Below, piece by piece: positions 31,560 through 44,942 of a stretch of DNA of 64,000 nt. The DNA lies in contig CM051032.1 of NCBI GenBank assembly GCA_027627225.1, forward strand, positions 65,141,137 to 65,205,136, in the 5' to 3' direction. The DNA is from Congeria kusceri. Lineage: Eukaryota; Mollusca; Bivalvia; Myida; Dreissenidae. The notes below the pieces were generated by a model, which had not been told where the DNA came from, ran no database searches, and saw only the letters and a list, made by a program, of their open reading frames with translations. Each line of letters begins with the position of its first letter. Within the stretch, counting starts at the first letter, position 1. The translations under genes were made by a program, and so were the position numbers.

Positions 31560-34500
31560 ATGGAAACATCTACTAGCAAACGGTCGCCGAATTTCACACA
31601 GCAAGAGTGTCTGTTATTGTGTGAAATTATGCAAGAGGTACATCCGGACTTCCGCGATGTACCGCTAACGTTTCACAACGTAGACAAACACAGATTTTCT
31701 AGTCGTACGTATCATAACTTATGTTGAACATAGCATCGTTTTCATAAATGTTTTGAGTCAATGTGTGTGTGCCAATGGGATATACGCATAAGTTTGAAAT
31801 GCCCAATCCATCATGAACAATTATAATAATTGGGCAAGCATCAATGTTGAAAAAATTACATTTTTAAAAATTTAATGTAAATGATCGTTATTTATAAGCA
31901 CAGTTGTTTGACATTCATGACTTTCCATAGTGTATGCGTTCTCTGTTAATGTATAATGTTCGTACTATATATATGTATATAACTATGTGGTATAACCGAT
32001 ATTGTAGTTTTTTTTTTTTTTAATAACAGGCATAAACTCAGCAACCAAAAAAGCTCTTTGGGGGACTGTTGCAGACAAGTACAATTCAAGTGCATCTTAT
32101 CGAAGAGATGCAGCAGTCCTCCAAAAGAAATGGGAGAATCTTACATCCAAGCACAGAAACATTTACATGGACTTTCAAAGAGGCCTATCTTTGACAGGTA
32201 CATTAAGTTTTTAACATGGTATTTTACATCTCTGTAATATGCATAGAGCAAATAACTTGGCGTTATTGTTATTGAAAAAAAACCAAATAACAGCAATATT
32301 AACAAAGATGCTGTCTGTATCTTTTCAGAAATTTGTTTATATTTATACACACATATCACATACTAGGACAAAAAATTCTGACTTTGTTTATTTACATTTA
32401 AGTCGCAAAAACATGTGTCACATACAGTTCTTGTTCACACACAATAAAGTGCCATACGAATTGAAAAACTTTAATAATGTTATTAAAAGCAAATACTAAG
32501 TTGATGATGATTAAGCATTGAAATTGTGAGAATAGCAAAATAAAGTGTATGTACCACATGTTTCCGCAACTTAAATGTAAATAAACAAAGTCAAAAAATG
32601 CCGGCACCTTTTTTCCTTAAAAGGTATTTTTTCGTTTGTTATGAAGCATTTGTCAATAACAGCAGTATGGATTTATTCTCACTTTGTGGAATGTGAAACA
32701 GTGCCACAATTATTTTTTAAAACGAGACATATCAACAAAATTATGAAAAGATACAGATTCAGTATCTTTAATGATATAACCATTTTACATGAAATAAATA
32801 AAATTTTGCTCATTCATTTGGATGGGCGACATTTTATCATCAGTAAAAATAATGATTTAAGAAACAATTGACATTGATACAAAAATATTTATTTATGATA
32901 TTAAGAACTTGTTTAATTACATGTTATTCCATCAATACATTATTACATGTTTTTCCATCTATACACACAAATCCCATGATTCTGAAATATTTATTTTTAA
33001 ATTTGATATGTGTTCATTGTTTGGATTTATTATATAGGTGTGGTCATTGATATGTATTATCCCTAGGACGAGGACCAACCGGCCAGAAACTATCAGTAAT
33101 AACAGATGCTGTAATGGCCTGCGTTGGGAAAGAAAGTGTGTCGGTGGTTGGGGCAGCCGGAGTAGCCTACGACTCCACGATGACTTCACTTATAAAGTAA
33201 AATTAAAAAATAATCTTTTCTTTATGTATTGATCAAAATATTGCATTATCAATTTATTCCAATTGTATTACCTTTTATGGTATGTTAAATAACATAATAA
33301 TAAAATAGGTAATAAAAATTACAAAATAGATACTTAATTTGTTATAGCTGTGTTATTGAAAAAAACTGGTTAAAAAATTGATAATTATATGTGCATTTTT
33401 ACCTTATATAATCACAAACATTTACTATTGATTTGTTAAATAACATGGCAATAAAATGCAATAATTGTCCAAAAAATTGTGTTACAAATTTTGTTAGATG
33501 TTCATCTGTTATCCAATCTTATTCCTTCAGCAACCAGTCATTTAAAAACTCTGATGCTGAAGATAGGTAATTGTTGCTGTTTATTTTTTATAACAAATGA
33601 AAAATGTGCCTGTTATTAACATCAGTAGTAATAGTCATAAAAATACTTTTAATAATCATAGAAATACTTTGATTTTTATAATCGATGTATGCTACATAAT
33701 AAATAATATATATAAACTATAACTTATTTTACAAGTTCATATACAAAAGATATTAATATACTCATGGTTTGTAAAATTATTGCGTCAGTGTAATTTGTAA
33801 CATGGGTGAAAATCATTTGTGCTGTAGAATAACAGTCTCTGATGACCCATTCTTCAACATCATGGACCTCGTGCCCATTGCACCATCAAGAAGGTATAGT
33901 ACTTAAACAATATGAAACAACAACAATGTGAATTTGAAAAAAAGCTACTGTTTTTTCTCATAGCAATATTAAAAAATGTGACATCAAAATTAAAACTACA
34001 ATAGTTTTAAGTGTTTTCATTTCTCTTAACAGATGGTGCATATACTACTTTTAAGAAATGCTAAATTCTCTTAACAAATGGTGCATATACTATTGTATGT
34101 AAGCCAAATTATTTCAGTGATCCACCATGTCCAACTCCATCAAGTACAGTACAAAGGTATTGATCAATTTTTTTTGCTAATTTCATTACAAATACTCAAT
34201 TACATAGTTCGTTGAAATGCCTGCCATTTTTTGCAATGCATTACAATTGTAAATTAAAAACATAATCATAAATAAGGATCAACCAGTGACATTTTAATGA
34301 AGAAAAAAAAAAATCACATTGATGTTTTCAAATTAATATGTTCAGAGGTTTTATTATCTTAAAATAAAGTGTTCACAATTTTCAGCTCAAACCCGTCACA
34401 CTGCTGCTGTTGTAATGACCATGAGATGAGAAATCTTAAGAAACGCAAGATGGAACTTCAGATCCAATTTTATGAGCGGCAGCTTAAACGTAAGATTTAA
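31560..34500 (+). CDS. Harbinger Myb/SANT-like DNA-binding protein, 232 aa
   Basis: There are seven exons with consistent phases: 31560-31704, 32030-32197, 33067-33196, 33531-33566, 33828-33893, 34118-34156 and 34386-34500. Spliced length is 699 bp including TAA, with no internal stop. Exons 1-2 encode a trihelix Myb/SANT domain (residues about 9-85: FTQQECLLLCEIMQE, ALWGTVADKYNS, QKKWENL), the type that binds Harbinger ends and brings the nuclease to the nucleus. The middle has GRGPTGQKLS and an acidic DPFFNIMDL patch. The C terminus has CCCC and a basic RNLKKRKMELQIQFYERQLK helix. The ATG lies only 27 bp from the MULE insertion, so the promoter region (27452-27962, with TATAAAA near 27672) is separated from it by 3.55 kb. 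The exon model is mine from GT/AG and frame. Confidence 0.8.
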
Positions 34501-34787
34501 ATAAGAAAAGTTATGCTTTTGTTGTTGCAATTACTGTAAATTGCATTTCAACACAACTGTTTTAGTAAAAATTTAGTCATCATCTTCGTAAAAGCGAATA
34601 TAAAGAGACAACTTAATTACATTATTAAGTATCCATTGTGCTATCTTATATATGTTCAATGTCATGTAAACAAAGACCTTATTCAGTAAAACATATTGTT
34701 TAATATTTTATATATACAATTACTTTTAGACCTGTGTATTTAACAATTAAGTAGTATTGCATATACAACATATGATGGAGGATTCAA

Positions 34788-34962
34788 TTGACACGCACGC
34801 AAAATACCCACCCACACACCCATCCCACCTCCACACACCAACACCCACCGCCATCCACCCACACACCCACCCCCATCCGCCCACATACACCAACACCCCT
34901 AACAAACCTACACCCACCCCAACACACAACCCTACCACACCAACAAAAAACCACCCACATAC
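34788..34962 (+). repeat. C-rich low-complexity tract
   Basis: Irregular (CCACAC)/(CACCCACC) repeats lie between the two convergent Harbinger genes. Apparent proline- or glycine-rich open frames here come from the base composition. Confidence 0.85.
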
Positions 34963-35033
34963 ACATATTATGAAATTAAATGCCAATTTATGTCGCAATC
35001 GTTTCCAGTTCATATGAAAATACATCTTCACAT

Positions 35034-37213
35034 TTAAAAATACTGATTACAGATCATGTCCCGGAAGCGTAGACCATCTTCAGGCACAGCACGATTTTCA
35101 TGGCCATTGTTATCAACAGGCTCGTCATCTAGATCATCTGCTTCAGGGACACCGTGGAGCTTGCAAATATTGTGCAAGACTGCGCATGCCATTATTACTC
35201 TAATAAAAATATATTATCAAATATGACATGCAAAATATTTTATGTCAAACATGTTATTTATTTAATATCTATTTAATAATATGATGCAATACACAAATCA
35301 TTAAGTATTACAGTTTTGATTTGCCTTATTCTATTTTGAACTTAAAAGAATATACAATGTTACTTCGCAATATATGATGGTGGTTATTTTTGTGTTTTGA
35401 CACAGGAAACCGGACTTTTAAAACGATTTTACACACATTGCTTATTGTGATTATGTATATTTGCATTGTTTCAATTCACATTTGTCCTTATTTGTGTTTG
35501 CATATAATTAAGTTTATCAAAGTCTCTTTCATTTATAAACTTAATTTAATTTCAGTGCTGATCAATTAATGATTTACATTCATGATTCACTTAGCATCTT
35601 AGGTACTTACTTGCAGGTTTTATCTGGAGATAGTCTAACTTCTCCATGCAAAATTCCCCATCTTCTTTTTAATTGCCCAATTGCACGTTCCACTTTGCTC
35701 CTGGTGGTCTTGTGTGCCCTGCAGCAGTTGAAATATGCATGTTATGGAACCAAGGCTTATGATTATATAACTAATTAAAGAATAGGAATGCTATTGTTGA
35801 TATTGTTCCATATTTCTTAGATGTTGACAAGTATTCATCAATCATAATTGACATACATATTACAGTGAATAAATGATTATATGATATACATGTTACACTG
35901 TTTATAGTGTTATTAAAAATGTGTTTATTTTTGAATCTTGACATTACACTAATAAATTGAAAAGTCTTGAAAATATTTCTGCTTTATGCTGACCTGTTAT
36001 AACGTTCTTGTGAGTTATTGGCAGGTCGTAAATATGGGGTCAAGAGCCATTTTTTGCATGGGTAGCCACTGTCTCCAAGGAGATAATGGTCACCGGGTGG
36101 CATAAGGTTCTGCTCAAAAACTTGCCACAGTCCACTTCCTCGTAAAATGCGACTGTCGTGAGTATTTCCTGGCCATCTTGCAACAACGTCCATGATCATG
36201 TCGTCATGGTCAAACACAACCTAAAAAGAAATTATGCACACAGGATATCAAAACGAAATGTTTTTGTATGCAGTTTAATTGCCTCCATTTGGTTTCAGTC
36301 TTAGTTAAGAGCTTTTCATACATGCAATTTTTGTATAATTCAGTATTTTTTTGTAGTCTGCACCATGAATTATAATGATTATTTTCAAAAACTTATTATA
36401 AACAACTCTACCTGTGTGTTGATGGAATGATAGCCCATCCTGTTGACATACATTGGTTCATCAATAGTGGGTGCTTGAATCTGGATATGTGTCCCATCAA
36501 TTACACCGATCACATTCGGGAATCTGATTATAAAAACATAAATAAAATTTAAATATGGACATTTGATTATTAGCTATTATTATAAATTTTTCAGAAGCCA
36601 TGATTTGTAACTAGATAAATTGATATCAATGCAGTTCATTGTATCATTAATAATTATAGTAAATTAAGTTCTTTACTGTCATAAAACAAACACAACCTTA
36701 AATGGCGTATATTTGTTGGTTTAATAGATAATAAATTTTAACATGTTTGCCATATATCCATTACAGGAAGAATATGTGTTGTTTGTAATATACTTGTAAT
36801 TTATACCTTGCAATATGATAAAATCCCTGTTTGTTGTTGTTCAGTGCATGAGGGTTGGTAGGGAAGTTCATATGTCGCCTCACAACCTCGGGGGAGCTCA
36901 GTGCATCCAGTGTCTGTGTGATTGCTCTTGAAACACTGGATTGTGCTACATTGTGCAGGTCTCCTGTGTTCATTTGAATTACTCCGGTAGCAAGGTACCT
37001 CAACGTAATTATGACTTTATACGCTGTAGAAAAACTATGGCTCCTGTCTGTTCTTGGCCCAACCATGTCATCCAACTCTTGGATTATACTCTCCAATGTG
37101 GGGTGGTTCACCCGGTATCTAGTTAGGAGTTCATCATTTGTTAGTTGGTTATAGTCCAATCTCTCACGGTATTCCCTGACTGCCATGTCTTCAATAAAAC
37201 TGACCGAAAACAT
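35034..37213 (-). CDS. PIF/Harbinger transposase, 339 aa (HARBI1-like)
   Basis: There are five exons on the minus strand: 37213-36807, 36523-36412, 36220-35994, 35718-35611 and 35199-35034. Together they give 1,020 bp with no stop until the final TAA, and every junction is GT-AG with matching phase. The DDE nuclease triad is complete: Asp145 in GVIDGTHI, Asp223 in LLGDSGYP and Glu259 in [14 protein letters not shown], giving DD35E spacing. The N-terminal part carries a helix-turn-helix-like region ([17 protein letters not shown]). The C-terminal exon has the family signature [10 protein letters not shown] and an acidic tail. It cuts and inserts the element together with the Myb-like partner. 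Length is close to vertebrate HARBI1. A further upstream start or non-coding exon cannot be excluded. Confidence 0.9.
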
Positions 37214-39557
37214 TCAATACATTATTCAGATAATGTACTTAAAAATAAATAATATAATATAAAAACACACTTACTTCTATGTAAATGGTACTGTCTTCCT
37301 GTTAATTCCATATGTATGTGTTGGTTATCTTGCAAGGCAAAATACATACTCATATTGGAAGAAAACACTCCACAATATGGTACAAATTTGGCCCAACAAC
37401 CATTCAGCATTGTTAAGAATATACAACAGACTGTCAATATGTTGTTATTCCGTTTCCGTGAACCAATACAAATTCTCGAGTACTTTGAATCGATATGCTG
37501 GATATAAGTGTAAGTTAGCTCAAAGTGATTTATTTACACCATCCTGATTTTTTTTCTGGTTACAAAACGCAAAGTTACGAACAGACACTCGTTTGATGTC
37601 CTGAGATTTACAGATTTACCGCAACGTATTTTTCATTCAGGGTTATGTTTTTTATTACAAAACTTCACAATTTTACATGTACTTTAATAATAGTTTTGTT
37701 TGGTTCATTATCGCAGGTTAATTTCCTAACTTTTATAACTAAACATCACCATTTCCTGTATCGCTTTCCATTTCTATGTATGGGTAAAAACAATTACTTC
37801 GTAAGCACTACCGCACTGTTCATCAAAAACAATTCAAAATACTTACCGACAATGACGAAAATTTCAAATGTTATGCTCTCTTATGCGCTGGCGCGTTAAA
37901 AAAGACGCCGAGTAAAGATTTTCCTTAAAAGTTAAGGGACCATCGGAGGTTCCTTAAAAGTTAAGGCAAAACGTCGAGTTTAAGTGAAAACATAAGGATA
38001 ATTTGTTTTCAGGATAATACTTGAGGAATATTTACAAAAAAATTAGGAAAAGGAAAAAAGTAAGGGAAAATCGTACGAACTAAGGAAAATTTTTCCCTGA
38101 GGACCTTTGTGGATACGGCCCCAGAGCATGAAGTGCTAGCCTAAGTGAGCTATTGGTATTTGGGACCTCTCCTGCGTCATCCCTCGGCCATCGTCTGTGT
38201 GCCGTCAACAATTTGTTTCGTTCTCACGCTGGAGACTTCACTTTTTATCCAATCTTAACCAAACTTGCACAGTTTGTGTATGACCATAAAATCTCAGACT
38301 GGATTGTTATTGGGCCAGATCACACCAGTAACACTAGAGTGTTTGCCGTTTTTCATGCAAAAAAGTGTAAAAACAACTTTTTCCAACATATAGACATTAT
38401 TTTCCATCCAATCTTAACCATACTTTCACAGTTTGTGTGTGACCATCAGATCTCAATTGACGCCAAAATTGGGCCAGATCATGTTTCAAACACCGGAGTT
38501 ATTGCCCTTTGTTTATAAAAAAATATACAAAAATGGACAAAATTCAGGATAGAGACTTCATTTTCCATCCCATCTTCACCAATCTTGCACAGTTTGTCTA
38601 TGACCATGAGATTACAGTTGAAGTCGAATATAAGCAAGATTGGACCACAAACACCAGAGTTATTTCCATTTGTTTGTGAAAAAAAAAAATGCAAAAATGG
38701 GCATTATTCAGGATAGAGACTTCATATTTCATCCAATGTTCAACAATCTTTTACAGTTTGCCTATGACCATAAAATTAAAGGTGAAGTCGAATATAAGCA
38801 AAATCAGGCCAGAAACAGTGGATTTATAGCCCTTTTTTGTGAAAAAAAAATGTACCAAAAAAAATTCAGGATATAGACTTCATTTTTCATCAATCTTCAC
38901 CAATTGTGCACAGTTTGTCTATGAACGTAAAATTACAGGTGAAGTCGAATAGAAGCATGTTTGGGCCAGAAACACCAGAGTTATTACCCCTGGTGTGTGC
39001 AAAAAACATCAGCAAGTTATCAGTGATTGGCTTGTTCACACAATTTTTTATTTTATGTTGACATAACTTACACAGTTATGAATTTAAAAATTGATTGATA
39101 AAATTTGTTTTCCAACAATTGCAAACCTAGCATGCAGTTATTTATACATGCAACATTAACGGTTTCAGTGCCTGCAGTGCCTGCATTAACATCATTTATC
39201 ATCATTGGACAGAAAATTATCAAAGAAAAAGCAAAACTTGACCTTATAGCACAGCCATTGCAATTATCGCATTACAACTAGTTCTCCAAAACTGTCTGCG
39301 ATAAAGACATCAAAATCTACTGTTTCTGCATATTTCAGAGTTGTCACTGACTTAATGAAAAAGGGTCAGGTAAGAATATTGAGAAAATGATTTGAGAACT
39401 ATTAGCAAAAACACCAAACATCCACTACCCAACTTGTACTTGAAATCCATCCTATCCCCCTTTGTATTTTTCAGATACCTTGATTTTCAAACCTGTATGG
39501 TCTTCATCTGTACCAGTTTTCAGGTGAGCGCTTTGGGCCATCATGGCCCTTTTGTTA

Positions 39558-39997
39558 TGATTATTAATATATTCTGATTTTTCATCTACTGAACTTCTTT
39601 TGTGACTGTGGTTCAAATTCAATAATTGTTCTTCTATTCACGCACCCACCTGTACAATGCCATAAATTACTTGGGGGAAAAAAATGGACAGTTTTGGGGA
39701 CAAATGGAGAATATTTTGTCAGGGGAAACTGCCTTTAATTGGCACTAAAATTAGCGAAAAAAAATCACTGAGTAATTGGGCATGGTAAATATGTTGCTGA
39801 TTGCTTGTTGTTCATCTTGGTCCAAACAGTTTCTACCATAAATACATCTGTATTGCGCCTGCCGATTACCAGGTTTAATAACTACAGAAGTAGGCCAGAC
39901 ACGCATCTGTATTGCAATTGTCAATTGCCAAGTCAACAACAGTAAGTTATCTGTGTGATGTTGGTCATTTTGCAGGCTATGACATTTTCCTATATCA
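39558..39997. other. Unannotated stretch
   Basis: Between the Helentron-like 3' end and the next MITE; no supported feature. Confidence 0.45.
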
Positions 39998-40330
39998 CAG
40001 TCTTCACGACAAACCAGTGGACCGTGGACCAAGTCCACCAAATTTTTGCAAGGTCCATCAAAATTTGTAAGCTTACTGGTCCATCAAGTTAAGGTCCCTT
40101 GCATTGCCAGGAGCAATGTGGTAAAGAAAGAAAAATGGATTTCCTATTTAATGAGAGAAAAAAGTCTAAACAACATTATTAATTTTAGTTATTTATATAA
40201 AAGATTGAACACAAAAGAGTGATAGAAAATTTCCAAACTATGGTCACCCGAATGGTATTCCAGTCCAGTCTTTTTAGCTGGCTTGGTGGACCAACGGTCC
40301 ACTGATTTTATAATTTATTCGTGAAAACTG
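39998..40330. mobile_element. MITE, copy 2 of the 17965 family
   Basis: Matches 17965-18302 in the same orientation, with the same CAGTCTTCACGAC end. A 6-bp flank ATATCA is present on both sides. Confidence 0.8.
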
Positions 40331-40360
40331 ATATCAGTGCTTGTCTTTGTCATTTCTGAT

Positions 40361-40401
40361 ACTCAGGTGAGCGCTTTAAGCCATCATGACCATCTTGTTT
40401 T
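40361..40401 (+). repeat. 3' terminus of a third Helentron-like element
   Basis: CAGGTGAGCGCTTTAAGCCATC and the following ATGACCATCTTGTTTT match the 3' ends at 26.6 and 39.5 kb, with a degraded terminal hairpin. The rest of the element is absent or obscured by the MITE. Confidence 0.6.
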
Positions 40402-40458
40402 ACACTGACCACATTTGTTGAATTAACAAATTCCTTTTCGTTGATTTTCAGTTTTAAG

Positions 40459-40996
<538 letters not shown>

Positions 40997-41213
40997 TGAT
41001 GTTGCATTTTGTCAGCAAATTAAAAAATGCAAAGCTGATGTCAGGAATTTTATTACAAGAAACACTGTGTGCATAATCTGTCTGTTTTTTACTAATGACT
41101 TAACAAGGTACAAACATAAATAAAAATGCCAATGTACCATTACTGTATACATTAAAGTAGTTCTGTATTAAATATTGTAATATATTCATTATTTGTGGCA
41201 CATCGTGAGAAAA

Positions 41214-41415
41214 TCAGTCTTAATGCATGTGCGTAGTGTCATCCCGGATTAGCCTGTGCAGTCTTGGTACTTTCCGCTTGTATGGTATTTTCTGTTTCAA
41301 GGAAGTCTGTTCTAAACATAAATCCACTGTAGGCGGAAAGTGCCGTCCTGGATTAGCGTATGCGAACTGCACAGGCTAATCTGGGACGACACTTTACGCA
41401 CATGCATTAAGACTG
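41214..41415. repeat. 200-bp long-TIR repeat (dreissenid-type)
   Basis: The ends CAGTCTTAATGCATGTGCGT and the reverse complement at 41396-41415 are followed inward by TCCCGGATTAGCCTGTGCAG and its inverse. An internal palindrome is GGCGGAAAGTGCCGTC. I remember this family as very abundant in Dreissena sequences; that is recollection, not a search. Confidence 0.75.
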
Positions 41416-41454
41416 GTAAACGAAACTTACAGGGACTTGATCACAGATTTTTAT

Positions 41455-41660
41455 GCCACCACTTTCAGTGGAGGGGGGGGGCATATAGATTTGCCATTGT
41501 CTGTCCGTCCTTCCTGTCTGTCCGTCCTTCGGATTTGTGTGTCGCGCATAACTCAAAAAGTATAACTGCTAGAGGGATGAAACTTTATAAACATGTTCAC
41601 ATAATGCCATATGTCCCTGCCCCGATTGCTCGAAAATTCTTAAATCAATTAGATTAAGAA
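41455..41660. repeat. Dispersed mollusc repeat fragment
   Basis: A run of G (41470-41479), then GTCTGTCCGTCC tandem motifs and CGCATAACTCAAAAAGTATA, a layout common in bivalve repeats. The end near 41620 (CTCGAAAATTCTTAAATC) is the inverse of 62205-62222. Confidence 0.5.
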
Positions 41661-42003
41661 TAGGTTTAAATCCAATAATGGGTTTAGCTTAATACAGCAG
41701 TTTAAACCCATTTCTTGAACGTTCTTAGCATAGCGATTAGCTGCTTGGGATTAACACGATTAACTTGTCGACAGTTTTGGCTACTATCGGAGATCTTCAA
41801 CAGAAGAGGCATTGTCAATGTGTCGTCTGTTTTGTTAATAAACAAATATGGTCGACTAACAAAAGAAAAGAGCCCCTAATTGGACGAAGTCTGAGAAGGC
41901 GATGGCAATTTAGCTAATCAACAACGCGTCCGACTTTCTCTTTGCCTCATTCAGAGGCGCCACTCAGGGGGCAAAGGAAAAGCTGGAGCAATGGAGCAAA
42001 ATC

Positions 42004-42919
42004 CAGTGTTCGCGAAAACTTGAAAAATCTGTCAGTCATTCGGTCTGCCTGGCTTCAATTATTTGTCAGTCCGAATGAATTTCTGTCAGTCCGACTTAAC
42101 AAACAGTAATAACTGTAAAAAAAAAAAAAAAAAAGGCAACTGTTAAGATTTATTTTATTATTATTTTATTTTTGTATTGTACATGTGGGGGTTGATATTT
42201 TTTATTTAGATGATAATAGTTATGTTTAAAGTTAACTTAAGTGTTCAATACAGCGTTTAGGCTTTTCAGTTCTCTGTTCGTTTGTGATAAATATTCTGTT
42301 ATCTGTGACACAGGACCCAACATTTAAGTCAGTAGGGCTCATTCAAGTAATTTCTAAGTTTCTCTGTATTTTCATTCTCATCTTGTAGATCAAAATCACC
42401 ACACGTCATCAAACTTGTCACCACAAAGCATATTGATGTACTCCACTTCATCATCGGAATTGATGTCACCTTCATCATCTCGTTCAACATCCTCTAAAAT
42501 AGCCGAAATAGTGTTGTTTATTTTGTAACTTTTGTTGTAGACTTCGAAAGTGAAAGTGCCTCGCGAAAACTGAATAGTATTTTTCTCGCATATGATTGGT
42601 TAACAAAATTCAAATACGTGTTATAACGGCCCAGACAAAGACGGCCCAGTCCAAGACGGCCTTCTTATTACGCTGCAATAATTGTTTAAACTCCGTTGGG
42701 ATAGGATTACATTTTTTGATTTATGTGTCAAATACATTTTAATTATTGCTTTTAGAGATAGTATGTTTACGTCACATCCTGTCTAAATTTCGGCGAATTG
42801 TAAATATCGTCATCGGATTTTTTTGTCGGTCAGTCGGACCGATTTTCTTTCAACTTTTGTCGGTCCTGCACTAAATTTATCAGTCAGGACTGGCGGACCA
42901 ACGGTTTTCGCAGACACTG
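42004..42919. mobile_element. 916-bp hAT-like non-autonomous element
   Basis: The left end CAGTGTTCGCGAAAAC and the inverse of the right end CAGTGTCTGCGAAAAC form TIRs of the CAGTG type. Subterminal TCAGTCCGA/TCGGTCAGTC motifs repeat in both halves. There is no transposase open frame, and the target duplication is unclear. Confidence 0.65.
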
Positions 42920-43534
42920 CAAATCGCTAATGAGTTGAATGCGCAATTCATTTGTTCCCCATATTAATAATTATAAATGCTATTTCATCTTTGGTTTTTA
43001 TGAGTTTTTATTCATAAAAAAATTTGTAGATGTCGAAGCTCACTTATAGATATGTATTTGTATGAATGTGATTATTTTTTATTGCCTTGTAAAATCTATT
43101 TATCACATACAGGTAACCATAATTTTTACCTTTTTTTTCGAGAAAAATGTGCTCATTTTTTTAACTCTACCATCATCGGTTAAGGTTATACAATAACAGA
43201 AATACATGAATATCACTCAATGATGTCGTATTCGTGCTAGGAATCCCAGTCAGACTAACCGAAAATATAGTTTATGCATGCCTTTAAATGTTTTTGATTT
43301 TAACTAAGCAAGACCAAACTTGGACTTCTAGTAAGTGTAATTATACGAATTGAAAAAAACACTGGTAAGTAGATTTTAACAAACGGAGTCATTTTTCATT
43401 TAGAAGTTAACAAATCCTATACTCAGACCTACCACACCCCATGCATATTCGAAATAACGAGATACATAGTATAAAAATATGGAGAAATAACACTCCCGAC
43501 ACAAAACACATTGGCGGTATAGTAGATCTAATAG
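42920..43534. other. Unannotated stretch
   Basis: AT-rich; no supported feature. Confidence 0.45.
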
Positions 43535-43720
43535 CAGGGTTGTCATTATTAACTGATTGCCGATCAAATTCATCGTTTAAAATCATCAGAAAATCGGTTG
43601 TTTTTTACTGAAACTTTAAAATTGCGATTTGTAATATCACAAAAGAGCCCCCTAGACCCCTAACAATATCTCTTAGATTTAAATAAAAATCGCTTGTTTC
43701 ATTTGATAATGACAACCCTG
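43535..43720. mobile_element. 186-bp hAT-like MITE
   Basis: The ends are CAGGGTTGTCATTATTAA and the inverse of CAGGGTTGTCATTATCAA. The 5-bp flank AATAG is repeated on both sides. Confidence 0.75.
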
Positions 43721-44502
43721 AATAGCAATAATTATAGTGTCATTAGGGATTTTATTGTTACTCATCAACTGAAATGGATAAAAAAAAAGAAGTGCTTCTA
43801 AAGCTTTTCATAATCGTATGTATTTTTTGGTATGTATCATAATCAATTGTTACTTCGGCAAAATATGAAATTGATGTATGAAGTAAAAATAACTTACTGT
43901 TTTTATTTTATTTGTAATCCAAAGACTTTCCATTTCCACACACAAATCGATGTTTTATATGTACAGCAGTAACTCCCCAAAACTTCACTTGGTACAGCCA
44001 TAAATAAATATTACGCACGCATAGTAATTATGTGCGATATTTATTACAAAGTAAGATCAGGAAAATACATGTGTCACAAGTGTAAATATAATTGAATTTT
44101 TTGTTTAAAGTTAAAATCACTAAATAAATGTATTCGTAAATTTACCGCGTACTGTACAAATTTACATTTTCGTAAATTTGGCGTAAAATATGCATTCCTG
44201 CGCACGTGCAGCTTAACACAGTCCGCTTCCTCAAATATATACACTAAAACTCCAATAAGACACACTTTAACTGATCGTAATCCATGTGGTCCATATTCAG
44301 TTTATTTCTTCAGTCATGCATCTCGCTAGTCTAATAAATGAGACGTTTAATGCGAAGTTAGTGCTACTTTTTTTAGATTGGGCTTAATTCGCTGTAACGT
44401 CTCATCGCCGAAACGCAATTTACGTGGTGGAAAACTGAAAGTTTAAAATTTCATAAATTTCCATTATTTGCAACTAAAAAGTTATCCATCAATTTATTTT
44501 AC
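43721..44502. other. Unannotated stretch
   Basis: AT-rich with no coding or repeat signal that I can support. Confidence 0.45.
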
Positions 44503-44942
44503 TTAAGGTAGAAAGATCCTAATGACTTCGGAAATACTCGCGAAATATCGGTTAACTTCGGCCCATTCGCCACTAACCGTAAACCTAATCGATCTGATCC
44601 GAAACAGAAATTATTTTTGCGAAATAAACATTACTTTTCGAATGTTGAGTCATTTTCAATTAAATGTGTGAAATAAATGCTTATTTGTGTTTAAAGATAA
44701 AAGTAAAAATGTAGTTTGAAGAAAAACAAGGTACTCTGGCATGGGAAAACCCTTCAAATGACGTCATTGTTGGGAATTTCTGTTCACATTTAATCATGAC
44801 AGTTTCGCGATATGTCTGGTGTATTTCATTACACTAAAGTTAAAATAGTTATAAATAAACGTCCAAGGAGTATTAGTATTATTGAACATAATTATTCGCA
44901 TATAAAAACATATCTGCGTGAAGGAGATACGTTCTCCTTGCT

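Larger units (their letters stand above)
27452..38121. mobile_element. PIF/Harbinger DNA transposon
   Basis: The terminal inverted repeats are GGGCCGTATCCACAAAGGTC followed by CT at both ends (27452 on; reverse complement ending 38121), and similarity fades further in. A 3-bp direct repeat CAG flanks the element (27449-27451 and 38122-38124), the expected Harbinger duplication length. It contains the two characteristic genes: a Myb/SANT-like protein (plus) and a DD35E nuclease (minus), convergently arranged. Without the nested MULE it is about 7.1 kb. Both genes are open, so this copy may be competent or only recently inactivated. Confidence 0.9.
27436..39557 (+). mobile_element. Second Helentron-like element, interrupted by the Harbinger
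   Basis: The start TTTATAGCTCACCCC (about 27434-27450) and its continuation AGAGCATGAAGTGCTAGCC (38124 on) join into the same 5' hairpin region as the element at 23.9 kb. Tandem units of about 160 bp (TTGCACAGTTTGTCTATGAC) follow from 38230 to about 39000. The 3' end has CAGGTGAGCGCTTTGGGCCATC and a GGGCCATCATGGCCC hairpin (39534-39548), then TTTTGTT. The Harbinger 27452-38121 lies within its first bases. Confidence 0.65.

Noticed and set aside
34747..35031. Glycine/tryptophan-rich and proline/threonine-rich open frames on both strands
   Set aside because: They come from the C-rich low-complexity tract between the two Harbinger genes; no start context, splicing or family match.
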